From the NCBI GenBank assembly GCA_965267435.1, contig OZ253960.1:1984001-2048000 (forward strand): a DNA stretch of 64,000 nucleotides, in the 5' to 3' direction. Every line of letters begins with the position of its first letter. Within the stretch, counting starts at the first letter, position 1. This document shows, piece by piece, positions 17,682 to 26,197 of the stretch. A program made the translations under genes and the position numbers. Below the pieces are notes generated by a model. That model was not told the origin of the DNA, searched no databases, and saw only the letters and a list, made by a program, of their open reading frames with translations. This stretch comes from JAWPMT01 sp965267435 (lineage in GTDB: Bacteria; Bacteroidota; Bacteroidia; Cytophagales; Cyclobacteriaceae).

Positions 17682-17810
17682 ATGTCAGGCTTATGGTCGT
17701 GCTACGGACGGCGTAGAAGTTGCCTTCCACAACGTGAATATTGCGAAATCTCATGGCGCATCCAAGATTTCGAAGGAAAGCTCTGGATCTTGAAGACAAC
17801 CGGCCCGTGC

Positions 17811-18231
17811 TCAGTCCAGGCTCAGCACACCAATCCAACCTCCCTTCCCCGGCGTAGTGATTACCAACTGCTGCCCGCCATTCACTTTAGTTTCTGAGGT
17901 CCATTCGCTGGTCATGACATTGAGCCATTGCAGGGTGCCTGTCCATGAGCAGGTAGGGCTTCGACTACAACACGTACAACTCGCCGGGTCTTCCTCGCAA
18001 ATAGGCCTTATTGTCCTCAGTGGCCGAGCGTCGTCCAGCAGGGGCGGTGCGGAGATGAAGTCCACAGCATCTGTCATTATGTGCACAGATCGAATAACCG
18101 CCTGGGCCTCTACACCAAAGCAGAGCCCTGAAGTTGGTCTATGAAACCAGCGCCAATGTGAACAACCAACTTCTCAGGAGCCGCTTCCAAGTCAAGTCAC
18201 ATAATAGCGCGAGGAATAGTAGCTTTTTCAT
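17811..18231 (-). pseudogene. Frameshifted remnant of an exported protein, C-terminus like glycoside-hydrolase-associated beta-sandwich
   Basis: An ATG at 18231, 10 bp after the sulfatase stop at 18242, begins a signal-like peptide MKKLLFLALLC. The frame then breaks. Coding-like pieces follow in other frames: LEAAPEKLVVHIGAGFIDQLQ, then VEAQAVIRSVHIMTDAVDFI running on to LQWLNVMTSEWTSETKVNGG and a tail TTPGKGGWIGVLSLD. That tail resembles the 'W.dPrtG...ftPPg.gDWvLvl' ending of beta-sandwich domains attached to DUF4038-type glycoside hydrolases. The remnant is about 420 bp, so much has been deleted. Family assignment is tentative. Confidence 0.4.
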
Positions 18232-18241
18232 CGCCAATTGA

Positions 18242-20170
18242 TTAGCCCAGTTCAATGTCCTCCCCCAATTCTTTCAATGCGAATTCCAGGGCCCAGCTGG
18301 TAAAGGCCGCATAGTTGAAGTCCTTGTATTTCAATCTCTGGCCCGGCTCCCCTAGATTCTTCTCCAGCACCTCATACATGATAGGAATCAAAGGCCTCGC
18401 CTTCTCCCCGACCAATTGTATGGCCCGCGCGGCCTCCAGAGATACCCATGGACTATCACTTCGCACGAGGGCCCCCAGCGTTTGCACAGCGTTGGGATCA
18501 CTTCCCAACCGCAATAGCAACTCCGCCGCTGCGATCTGCACACTTGGAGAAGGATCCTCAAGCACATCCATGACGGCAGACATGGCATCGTCGCTTAAAC
18601 CATCAAACTGTTGTAGCGCCATTATTCCCCAATATCGCACGCCACTGTCCTCATGTGCCAGCAGGGGTATCAGCTCTTGCTCATCGGTGCTCCCAACTTT
18701 TTCCGCCGCATCCAATATCTCCATGGCCTGGAAGTCAGTCTCTCCGGCCGCGTATTCGTAAGGCGACGAACCTTCGGACCGCAACATATATTCCGACTCC
18801 GTCAGTAGCCCCAGGTCGCGCGTATATGACATCCAGGCCCTGAGTTCACCACTAAGGGTCGTTTGTATCTCTCGGTATCCCTTGTGCCCAGCGAGATTAT
18901 TCAATTCATCGGGATCTGATTCCAAGTCGTATAGTTCCTCTGGTGGCTTACCGAACCACAGCTTGTTTTGCTCGGTATTATTCAATCCTGCTTTACGGGC
19001 GTCCCGGAGCGCCCGGTAGGCAGTCTTTTGATCACCATTGATATGACCAGACTGTATATAAGGCAGGTGCGGCATATAATGCCGGATATAAATGTACCGA
19101 CCATCCGTCACGGCCCTGGACATCTCAAACATATCGTCAGCGCGGTCCCTCGCGGCGAAGGCGTACGGGCGCGGTGGTGGTAATTCAGCACCCAAAACAG
19201 GCTGTCCTTGCATTGTTGCAGGAATATCAGCGCCGGCCAAATTGAGAACCGTAGGTGGTAAATCCACAAAACTTACAATCCGCTCCGTTGTGATACCTTT
19301 TTCGGCGGGCATAAGTTCCCTGTACTTGTCGGGGAATTGCACAATCAAAGGCACGTGGATACCTGTATTGTACAACCACCTTTTGTAGCGTGGCATCCCA
19401 AAACCATGGTCACCAAAGAAGAACACGATGGTCTCATCCGTAAGCCCGTCCGCTTGCAACGAATCCATCACCTGCCCCACGTTGTGGTCGAGGAGCTGTA
19501 GCACATCGTAGTACCGAGCCCATACCGCTCTTGTGTCTTCGGTGTCGGGATAATAAGGTGGCAATTTGACGGCTCTGGGGTTGGTGGGCTGCAAACCGAG
19601 CGCGATCAGATCTCTGCGATTCTCCTGATAACGCTCCTCATTGTTCACACTTCCTTCATGGGAGGGCCCGACGTTGATAAAACTGTAAAAGGGCCGGTCA
19701 TCCTCGCGGCTCCTCCACGGAGCCAATTGTCCAGACCAATGGTCCCACCGACCCTGCGGGTCAAAATTGTAGTCCGCCTTGTTGCGATTGGAAGTGAAGT
19801 AGCCCGCTGCCGAAAGGTACTCGGGCAAGGTCTTTAGTGTCTCTGGAAATGGTGTTTCGCTCCTCAGGTGCTGCGTCCCAAGAGAGGTGGCGTACATACC
19901 CGTCATCAAGGTCGATCTCGATGGCGCGCAAATGGGAGCAGTAGCATAGGCCCGATCAAATCGGATGCCGTTTGCCGCCAGCCTATCTATGTTGGGTGTC
20001 ACAGCCCGAGGGTCTCCATAACATCCCATAGCAGGACCTACGTCCTCAGCAACTAAAAAAATGATATTAGGACGTACGTTCTTAGAGGACGCGCTGTCTT
20101 CCGGCATCCCACAGGAAAGCAGGCAAGCAAGAAGCACGTAAATGGGTGCGAGGTTGAGACGAAATTGCAT
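18242..20170 (-). CDS. Sulfatase lipoprotein with C-terminal HEAT-like repeats
   Basis: 642 residues from the ATG at 20170, chosen because it gives a lipoprotein signal ending LLSC (Cys20). The sulfatase domain has IIFLVAEDVGPAMGCYG, the catalytic Cys81 in ICAPSRS and FFFGDHGFG, and wording (SAAGYFTSNRNKADYNF) typical of the heparan N-sulfatase-like group. Residues about 500-640 add Ala/Leu-rich helical pairs (LIPLLAHEDSGVRYWGIMAL, AAAELLLRLGSDPNAVQTLG) that read as HEAT-like repeats. Substrate unknown. The gene sits with another sulfatase, a kinase and a Gfo/Idh oxidoreductase on the same strand. Confidence 0.9.
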   Translation of the reverse strand: MQFRLNLAPIYVLLACLLSCGMPEDSASSKNVRPNIIFLVAEDVGPAMGCYGDPRAVTPNIDRLAANGIRFDRAYATAPICAPSRSTLMTGMYATSLGTQHLRSETPFPETLKTLPEYLSAAGYFTSNRNKADYNFDPQGRWDHWSGQLAPWRSREDDRPFYSFINVGPSHEGSVNNEERYQENRRDLIALGLQPTNPRAVKLPPYYPDTEDTRAVWARYYDVLQLLDHNVGQVMDSLQADGLTDETIVFFFGDHGFGMPRYKRWLYNTGIHVPLIVQFPDKYRELMPAEKGITTERIVSFVDLPPTVLNLAGADIPATMQGQPVLGAELPPPRPYAFAARDRADDMFEMSRAVTDGRYIYIRHYMPHLPYIQSGHINGDQKTAYRALRDARKAGLNNTEQNKLWFGKPPEELYDLESDPDELNNLAGHKGYREIQTTLSGELRAWMSYTRDLGLLTESEYMLRSEGSSPYEYAAGETDFQAMEILDAAEKVGSTDEQELIPLLAHEDSGVRYWGIMALQQFDGLSDDAMSAVMDVLEDPSPSVQIAAAELLLRLGSDPNAVQTLGALVRSDSPWVSLEAARAIQLVGEKARPLIPIMYEVLEKNLGEPGQRLKYKDFNYAAFTSWALEFALKELGEDIELG

Positions 20171-20398
20171 GAAGGAATTTAAATGAATTTGGAAAATTAG
20201 CACCGTGCACTTCGCCTTGTGTCCTGCGCTTTCTCAACTACCGCTTTCATGGAGAGCACCCAAAGAAAAAAGGCACTTTGGTCCTTCGACCGCCGTGCCA
20301 AAACCTTTTCCCAATAATAGTATGAAGAATTGCTGTGTGGTGGAGCCAAAGAGACAAAAACTTATGCTAGTGGCCATCATGCGGAATGCCGTAGGTAA

Positions 20399-20512
20399 AT
20401 GTCTACCTCGAGGCGTCGTACGAAGATCTTCACCCTCGAAGGCTCAACGGTCACAGAAGTTGATGTTTTTTCTGCGGGGAAACACACGGTCACATTTAAC
20501 CTGGAAAGATGA
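20399..20512 (+). pseudogene. Possible C-terminal gene fragment in a 350-bp spacer
   Basis: Between the sulfatase and the oxidoreductase genes (20171-20523) one frame gives KIFTLEGSTVTEVDVFSAGK followed by a strand-like HTVTFNLER and a stop, which reads like the end of an exported protein. A stop lies immediately upstream of its ATG, and earlier coding-like pieces (MESTQRKKALWSFDRRAKTF at 20250-20310) are in another frame. Apart from this the spacer shows nothing. Confidence 0.25.
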
Positions 20513-20523
20513 TCCCTTGAGCA

Positions 20524-21855
20524 TTACACCTTGGGCAGTTCCCATGGTTTCCGGTACTCAGGCCTGATGAACTGATTGGCCGCCTTGCCTTCCGAAAACT
20601 TGTTTTTGGAGTCATCCCATTCCAATCGACCTTCCTCTGACCTCACAGCAATATTGGCCATATGTGCATATAGGGCCACCTGGCGCCCAATAGCCGGGGG
20701 ACAAGCAGTCGATCGATCATCGGATTTGATACAATCAAGAAAATTCCTCGCATGCACACGATGGTTTTCCCCCTCGACCTTTACATCCATCCGCTCCATG
20801 GTGTGGGCTTTCTCGTCATTGTCCCACTCGGGGACCAGCTTGAACCCGGACCGGTTGGCAACGATGGTGGCATCATCGCAAATGAATCGAAGTCCGTAGA
20901 GCATGTCGTCGGGGCCATTCTGGGTGCCGGCGGTATGCTCCCAGGAGATCACATAATCCTCCGTCGGCCAAACCACCGACATCGTGTCGAACGTCTCGTG
21001 GTTGTGATCTGCATACGACAAGTTGCGCCCAAAAGCCATCACTTCCCTGGGTGCACTCGTCACCTGTCCCGCCCAGAGCGCCATATCGATAAGGTGCACT
21101 CCCCAGTCAGTCACAAGTCCACCCCCATAGTCCCAGAACATTCGCCAACTGCCATGAAACCGCGTGGGATTGAAAGTACTTCTCAGTGGTGCCGGCCCTT
21201 GCCAAAAATCGTAGTCCACACCACTGGGAACTGGAGTATCGGGCTTCTTCTTTTGTCCGACGCCATAGTTGAAGTTGGCCCAGATCTGGACTTTCCTCAG
21301 TTTGCCAAGCTGGCCCGAGTGAATGAGTTTCATGATCTCATGCCAATGCGCTCCACTTCGCTGTTGTTGGCCGACCTGGACGACGGCTCCGTACCGATCA
21401 GCGGCTCTAACCATGATGTTGCACTCTTCAATGGAGTTGGCCATGGGCTTCTCCACGTACACCGCTTTGCCCTCTTGACATGCATACACATAAGGCAGGC
21501 AGTGCCAGTGATCGGGCGTGCCTATAATGACCGCATCGAGATCTTTGTTCTCGAGCATTTTACGAAAGTCATTGTATTGCGCAGGTTTATGGCCAAAGTC
21601 CTTTATCACCTCTTCGTTTCGTTCGTCAAGGACATTTTGGTCCACATCGCACAGGGCAATGCATCGGGCATCTTCGAAGGAGAGATGGTTTTTCAGATTG
21701 CCAAACCCCATACTGCGGCAGCCTATGAGACCTACATTCACAGTATCAGAAGGGGCCGTGCGTTTCGGAAAAGCAATGGTGGGTCCGGCGACAGCAAGAC
21801 CGGCTGCGCCCAATCCCGCTTTCTTCACAAAAGTTCGACGTGTATCGTTACGCAT
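20524..21855 (-). CDS. Tat-exported Gfo/Idh/MocA-family oxidoreductase
   Basis: 443 residues from the ATG at 21855; an upstream in-frame TTG is less likely. The N-terminus has a twin-arginine signal (TRRTFVKKAGLGAAGLAV), so the enzyme is folded before export. The Rossmann domain shows VNVGLIGCRSMGFG and DAVIIGTPDHWH, and the family's EKPMANSIEE motif follows. The C-terminal domain has the usual GSWRMFWDYGGGLVTDWGVH block. Such exported members act on sugars or sugar acids with tightly bound NAD(P). Placement beside sulfatases suggests a role in glycan use, which is inference. Confidence 0.9.
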   Translation of the reverse strand: MRNDTRRTFVKKAGLGAAGLAVAGPTIAFPKRTAPSDTVNVGLIGCRSMGFGNLKNHLSFEDARCIALCDVDQNVLDERNEEVIKDFGHKPAQYNDFRKMLENKDLDAVIIGTPDHWHCLPYVYACQEGKAVYVEKPMANSIEECNIMVRAADRYGAVVQVGQQQRSGAHWHEIMKLIHSGQLGKLRKVQIWANFNYGVGQKKKPDTPVPSGVDYDFWQGPAPLRSTFNPTRFHGSWRMFWDYGGGLVTDWGVHLIDMALWAGQVTSAPREVMAFGRNLSYADHNHETFDTMSVVWPTEDYVISWEHTAGTQNGPDDMLYGLRFICDDATIVANRSGFKLVPEWDNDEKAHTMERMDVKVEGENHRVHARNFLDCIKSDDRSTACPPAIGRQVALYAHMANIAVRSEEGRLEWDDSKNKFSEGKAANQFIRPEYRKPWELPKV

Positions 21856-22052
21856 TGATTCAGGGTTTTTAGATGATGTTTTCAAGGTGCCTGCGGATAC
21901 TTTGCGAGCATTTCAAATCAGAGACGCCGCTGACCGATCTATAAACTGTCTCCTTTTTCATTAGGCTGGATTACTCGCAAGACTAAACTTACTTGATTCC
22001 CAGGCAATGACCTTCCTGTCCACTCCAAAATTGTTTGTAGCTTGGCGCCACG

Positions 22053-22916
22053 ATGTCTCAGCAGTTCGACAAGAACCTCAATAAAGAACTCAATCGGTTA
22101 ATCCACGATCAAAAGCAAGCTGAACCACTTTCGAAGTTGGGTTTCTTCTCCAAGCCCACGGTGATAACCGATGGGGATTTTGCCGGCAAGATCCTGAAGG
22201 TATATAGGTCATTGAAAAGCCAAGTAAAAACACAACAACTGCTAGCAGACCATCAGCTGTATATCGAGCAACTGCTATCTCTCGGTGTATCACTACCCGA
22301 AACCGAGATGTACATCGCACAAAGCGGCAGCCGGTTGACACCGATGATCCTTCAAGAGAGGTTTGAGCCGGAGACATTGGTGAGGCATCAATTAGAAAAT
22401 GCCGAAAACATTGACGGGTATCTTACAGCAGTTACTGCTATGCTAAGCGCTACTGTAGATTTCATCCTGGCGAAGTCCGAAAAAAAACTGGCTATTGGCT
22501 TCCACCCCACCACAAGAAATTATGCTTCCCAAAATCGCCAACTTGTGTACTTCGACACTTTTCCTCCCATGGCAGGTCCACAAAGCGAAGTCAACAGGTA
22601 CATCCTGCAATATTCCCCTATCCCCAATGCTCTGAGAGGTCTCATTCCAAATAGCCTGCTGAACATCGTGTCTGATGAATACTATGATGACTCAAAAATG
22701 ATTTTGGGCATTGTCGGTAGCGCCTGTCGACTCCGACCTCAGGATCAGCATTTGATCCTTGACCACTGCAGGGAACTAATCAACCAAAGCCAACTTGCGA
22801 CCTCAAATACGGTCAAGATACTTGAGACGCTGTCGCAGCCGCCCAGACTTCCCGCTATTTGGACGTTTGTTCGCCGAATACTTGGTAAGCCTGGGGCACC
22901 GAACACCCCGTTATAA
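22053..22916 (+). CDS. Unknown protein with kinase-fold-like motifs
   Basis: 287 residues, no signal peptide or membrane helix. I do not recognise a named family. Motif spacing resembles small-molecule or protein kinases: Lys46/Lys49 in FAGKILKVYRSL (ATP-lysine position), an extended hinge MILQERFEP, then IGFHPTTRNYA (His151, Asn156) and VYFDTFPPM (Asp168), which sit where the catalytic loop and the metal-binding DFG Asp would be. The canonical HxD Asp is absent, so it may be a divergent phosphotransferase or a pseudokinase. It is monocistronic, with 197 bp to the divergent oxidoreductase gene. Confidence 0.6.
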   Translation: MSQQFDKNLNKELNRLIHDQKQAEPLSKLGFFSKPTVITDGDFAGKILKVYRSLKSQVKTQQLLADHQLYIEQLLSLGVSLPETEMYIAQSGSRLTPMILQERFEPETLVRHQLENAENIDGYLTAVTAMLSATVDFILAKSEKKLAIGFHPTTRNYASQNRQLVYFDTFPPMAGPQSEVNRYILQYSPIPNALRGLIPNSLLNIVSDEYYDDSKMILGIVGSACRLRPQDQHLILDHCRELINQSQLATSNTVKILETLSQPPRLPAIWTFVRRILGKPGAPNTPL

Positions 22917-23137
22917 TTGACGCTATTGGCAATAGAACAAGCAGAATTTGACCAATATTTATTACAAAGACGCTATTTATAAGAAATTATTTCAATTGTA
23001 AAGGTTTTCAATTATCAAATTCATAAATGATCATGACCCAGAAATACAAACGATTGCGATTTTTATAAAAAATTCAATAATTCTCAATTTATTGGGTCTT
23101 TTTCGAACTTGATTATCACATTTTTTTAAAATTCATT

Positions 23138-23145
23138 TAGTTTTG
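23138..23145 (+). promoter_or_regulatory. -7 box of the glutamine synthetase promoter
   Basis: TAGTTTTG matches the Bacteroidota -7 consensus TAnnTTTG and lies 31 bp before the glnA ATG. A TTG at 23109-23111 could be the -33 element but the spacing (26 bp) is long. The whole 260-bp region 22917-23176 is AT-rich and otherwise empty. Confidence 0.5.
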
Positions 23146-23176
23146 GGGTCGTTCTCAAACCACAATTTGAAAAAGT

Positions 23177-24187
23177 ATGGCCAAAAGCAAACTTGAGTAC
23201 ATCTGGTTGGATGGATATAAGCCAACACAGAGCCTACGAAGCAAAACCAAAATATTAAGTGACTTCAGCGGGAAACTGGAAGACGCCCCGGAATGGTCTT
23301 TCGACGGTAGCTCTACCGAACAAGCGGACGGAAGCAGTTCAGATTGTCTGCTGAAACCTGTATTTATTTGCCCTGATCCGGCAATAGAAGACGGGTACCT
23401 TGTCATGACTGAGGTCTTGAATGCAGATGGCACTCCACACGAGTCCAATGGACGAGCAACCATCGACGATGAAGACGATGATTTCTGGTTTGGATTTGAG
23501 CAGGAGTACTTCTTCTGGGATCCTGAGACTAATCGACCCATCGGATTCCCTGCTGGTGGTTACCCTGCCCCTCAAGGGCCTTACTATTGCGGTGTTGGCG
23601 GCCAAAATGCCGTTGGCCGAGACATGAAAGACGAGCACCTCGAGTTGTGCCTCGCTGCAGGATTGAATGTAGAAGGAACTAACGGCGAAGTAGCTACAGG
23701 TCAGTGGGAATTCCAGATCTTCGCCAAGGGCGCAAGAGACGCTGGAGATCAGATCTGGGTGGCGAGATACATGCTGGAGCGCCTGACAGAAAGATATGGC
23801 TTGATGATCAATTGGCATCCGAAGCCACTCGGTCAGTTGGATTGGAACGGATCAGGTATGCACGCCAACTTCTCAAACACGCTCATCAGAACTGCTGGAT
23901 CTCAAACTAAGATCGAGGAGGTATGTGAGGCTTTCCGCCCTGTTGTTGATGAGCACATTGCCGTATACGGTGCATACAACGATCAGCGATTGACTGGTAA
24001 GCACGAGACCGCAGCGATCACCGATTTCTCTTATGGTGTTTCTGACCGCGGTGCGTCGATCCGAATTCCGGTTTACACTGCCAACAATGGCTGGAGTGGT
24101 TACCTGGAAGATCGACGACCTGCTTCCAATGCAGATCCCTACAAAGTAGCAGCAAGAATTATCAAAACGGTAAAGACAGTTAGTTAA
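23177..24187 (+). CDS. glnA: Glutamine synthetase, GSII (eukaryote-like) type
   Basis: 336-residue cytoplasmic enzyme that makes glutamine from glutamate, ammonia and ATP. The short length and the motifs EYIWLDGY, WSFDGSSTEQA, FGFEQEYFFWD, YYCGVGGQNAVGRD, NGSGMHANFS and RGASIRIP are those of GSII, not of the 450-700-residue GSI/GSIII enzymes. Metal- and substrate-binding Glu and His residues are in place. It has its own promoter and its own terminator, so it is a single-gene unit. GSII is found in several Bacteroidota lineages, so this is not strong evidence of recent transfer. Confidence 0.96.
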   Translation: MAKSKLEYIWLDGYKPTQSLRSKTKILSDFSGKLEDAPEWSFDGSSTEQADGSSSDCLLKPVFICPDPAIEDGYLVMTEVLNADGTPHESNGRATIDDEDDDFWFGFEQEYFFWDPETNRPIGFPAGGYPAPQGPYYCGVGGQNAVGRDMKDEHLELCLAAGLNVEGTNGEVATGQWEFQIFAKGARDAGDQIWVARYMLERLTERYGLMINWHPKPLGQLDWNGSGMHANFSNTLIRTAGSQTKIEEVCEAFRPVVDEHIAVYGAYNDQRLTGKHETAAITDFSYGVSDRGASIRIPVYTANNGWSGYLEDRRPASNADPYKVAARIIKTVKTVS

Positions 24188-24211
24188 TAACTCATTACCT
24201 GAATAAAACAG

Positions 24212-24239
24212 AGCCGGTCTAATTAGATCGGCTTTTTTT
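24212..24239 (+). terminator. Rho-independent terminator of glnA
   Basis: Hairpin AGCCGGTC-TAATTA-GATCGGCT with one G/T mismatch, followed by seven T, 24 bp after the glnA stop codon. Confidence 0.85.
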
Positions 24240-24359
24240 ATTCCCCTTCCCCTGGTAGCTGCCCAGCCCCCTCCCTTTGTCATGCACAAATGCCCCTTCG
24301 TAGGTAGTTCTGCAACCATTTGTCTCCTATTCGTATAACAAATAAAAAACTCTTTTCAA

Positions 24360-24791
24360 ATGCGACAACTATTACTTTCCTCACTCGGGATTTTCCTCTG
24401 CTTCTTTGCCTTCGCTCAGGAAGAAAAGGCGATCAAAGACGTCATCATCAAAGCCTACCTGGAGGGCAGCCATATTAACAGGGACGCACAAGCCATGAGG
24501 GACGGGTTTCATCCCAATTTCATCATGTTTGTGAACCGAGACAATGAAGTCTCACAGGTAACCATCGAACAGTGGGCCGGTCGTGTAGAGGCAGGGAAAA
24601 AGAAAAACCCGGAGGCGCCAAAGCCAGACATTGCTTATGACTTTCCGATGATCTCAGTCGCGGAGAATACCGCCGTGGCCAGAATCGAGGTGAAAAGAAA
24701 TGGACAACATATTTTCACCGACTTCATGTCTCTCTATAAGGTAGAAGATGAGTGGAAGATCGTGGGGAAAGTCTTCCAGTCCTATCGATAA
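24360..24791 (+). CDS. Exported NTF2-like (lumazine-binding-like) protein
   Basis: 143 residues. A signal peptide (MRQLLLSSLGIFLCFFAFAQ) is followed by an NTF2-like fold: helices with AIKDVIIKAYLEGSHINRDA and MRDGFHPNFIMF, then strands ISVAENTAVARIEVKRNGQ, FTDFMSLYKVEDEWKIVGKV. This is the 'putative lumazine-binding' type of SnoaL-like proteins common in Bacteroidota; the ligand is unknown. It ends just before a terminator shared with the convergent rplT operon. Confidence 0.82.
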   Translation: MRQLLLSSLGIFLCFFAFAQEEKAIKDVIIKAYLEGSHINRDAQAMRDGFHPNFIMFVNRDNEVSQVTIEQWAGRVEAGKKKNPEAPKPDIAYDFPMISVAENTAVARIEVKRNGQHIFTDFMSLYKVEDEWKIVGKVFQSYR

Positions 24792-24817
24792 CCGATCCAT
24801 CTATGTGCAATAAAAAA

Positions 24818-24840
24818 GGTCCTTCCAGACGGGAAGGACC
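24818..24840. terminator. Bidirectional terminator between the NTF2-like gene and rplT
   Basis: Perfect stem GGTCCTTCC (24818-24826) and GGAAGGACC (24832-24840). On the minus strand it is followed by TTTTTTATTG and ends the thrS-infC-rpmI-rplT operon; on the plus strand it follows the NTF2-like gene by 26 bp and is followed by a weaker T-rich tract. Confidence 0.85.
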
Positions 24841-24865
24841 TTTGTACTTTTCGTGAAGCAGCTAC

Positions 24866-25210
24866 TTACTTCACTTTGTCAACGACGGCCTTGAAAGCCT
24901 CAGGGTGGTTCATGGCCAAATCGGCCAACACCTTTCTGTCGATATCGATATTTTTCTCTTTCAAAAGACCCATGAATTTGGAGTACGACAATCCGTGCTC
25001 TCTCGCACCGGCATTGATTCGCTGGATCCACAGCGCTCGAAACTCTCTCTTCTTGGCCTTTCGGTCCCGGTATGAATACTGCATACCTTTCTCGACGGCA
25101 TTCTTCGCTACCGTCCAGACATTCTTACGGCGCCCGAAGTATCCCTTCGCCTGCTTCATTACTTTTTTGCGGCGAGCCCTGGACGCTACATGATTTACTG
25201 ATCTTGACAT
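24866..25210 (-). CDS. rplT: 50S ribosomal protein L20
   Basis: 114-residue, strongly basic L20, needed early in 50S assembly. The N-terminal tail SRSVNHVASRARRKKVMKQA and the block AKGYFGRRKNVW, followed by YRDRKAKKREFRALWIQRIN, are standard. It is the last gene of the translation operon, 83 bp after rpmI. In other bacteria L20 represses its own operon; the 83-bp rpmI-rplT gap could hold such a site but I see no convincing structure. Confidence 0.97.
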   Translation of the reverse strand: MSRSVNHVASRARRKKVMKQAKGYFGRRKNVWTVAKNAVEKGMQYSYRDRKAKKREFRALWIQRINAGAREHGLSYSKFMGLLKEKNIDIDRKVLADLAMNHPEAFKAVVDKVK

Positions 25211-25293
25211 TTGTTCATTTTTTTGACAATTGGCGCTCCGGTTTTCCGGAAACTTCAGGCCAAATCATCGGGTTCAACAATTAAACCAAAGGA

Positions 25294-25488
25294 TTAGACA
25301 TTAAGCATGTCCTTAATGTTCTTCTCATCACGCTTATTCACCACAGTGAAATGACGAAGGTTTCGCTTCTGCTTAGTCTCCTTCTTCGTCAGAATGTGGT
25401 TCTTAAAAGCATGCTTCCTTTTAACTTTTCCAGTACCGGTCAGCTTGAATCGCTTCTTGGCGCTGGACTTAGTTTTCATTTTCGGCAT
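25294..25488 (-). CDS. rpmI: 50S ribosomal protein L35
   Basis: 64-residue basic protein with the family start MPKMKTKSSAKKRFKLTGTG and block KHAFKNHILTKKETKQKRNL. It lies 25 bp after infC and precedes rplT, the conserved infC-rpmI-rplT order. Confidence 0.97.
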   Translation of the reverse strand: MPKMKTKSSAKKRFKLTGTGKVKRKHAFKNHILTKKETKQKRNLRHFTVVNKRDEKNIKDMLNV

Positions 25489-25513
25489 TCTCCTATCTAC
25501 TTTTATTCAAATA

Positions 25514-26071
25514 CTACTTCTTCTTGGTTGTTGGCTTGGGGGTGAGAATGATGGACATCCTTTTCCCTTCCAGCTTTGGCAACAACTCCACTTTTCCTTC
25601 CTCTTCAAGGGCTTGCGCAAACTTCAGCAACAAAATCTCCCCTCTCTCCTTGAAGACAATCGTCCGTCCATGGAAGTGCACAAAAGCTTTCACCTTCGCC
25701 CCATCCTGGAGGAACTTCTTCGCATGATTCAATTTGAAGTTAAAATCGTGATCATCAGTATTAGGGCCAAACCGAATTTCTTTGACTACGGTTTTCGCAG
25801 CCTTCGACTTGATCTCCTTTTGCTTCTTCTTCTGTTCGTACTTGAACTTGGAATAGTCGATGATCTTGCAAACAGGCGGATCTGCTTTTGGCGATATCTC
25901 CACAAGGTCGAGACCTTGCTCCTGTGCCATCTTAATGGCTTGATCTGTGGGATATATGTCTACATCGACATTGTCACCCACGACCCTCACCATTGGCGCC
26001 GTGATCCGTCCATTGACCCGATAAGGCTCTTCGACTCGCCCTCTGTAGGGTCTTCTTCGTTGTTTACCGAT
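25514..26071 (-). CDS. infC: Translation initiation factor IF-3, AUC start codon
   Basis: IF-3 binds the 30S subunit, checks the start codon and keeps subunits apart. From the first ATG (25993) the protein would be 159 residues and lack the N-terminal block. The frame stays open upstream to a TAG at 26095-26093 and encodes GKQRRRPYRGRVEEPYRVNG before that ATG, typical of Bacteroidota IF-3. The only well-placed start is ATC at 26071, six bases after a strong GGAGG. This gives 185 residues. Rare AUU/AUC/AUA starts in infC are known from E. coli and others and allow IF-3 to limit its own synthesis. The N domain, linker and C domain (IRFGPNTDDHDFNFKLNHA) are complete. Confidence 0.93.
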   Translation of the reverse strand: MGKQRRRPYRGRVEEPYRVNGRITAPMVRVVGDNVDVDIYPTDQAIKMAQEQGLDLVEISPKADPPVCKIIDYSKFKYEQKKKQKEIKSKAAKTVVKEIRFGPNTDDHDFNFKLNHAKKFLQDGAKVKAFVHFHGRTIVFKERGEILLLKFAQALEEEGKVELLPKLEGKRMSIILTPKPTTKKK

Positions 26072-26197
26072 TGCTAACCTCCTTTTTTGGTACTACCATT
26101 GCGAAACGAAACGCAAATATCGACATTATTTTCAATTGTCACGTATATCTTCATTATTTGTCACACAGTGATTTTATGCCGCTTAGCCACGGCTTCG

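Noticed and set aside
20752..21858. Long open frame (368 codons) on the plus strand
   Set aside because: It lies antisense to the Gfo/Idh/MocA oxidoreductase, whose frame carries clear family motifs; the plus frame has none.
26072..26197. Possible attenuator or leader between thrS and infC
   Set aside because: Only a short GCCG/CGGC hairpin is visible, with no T-run, leader peptide or T-box features.
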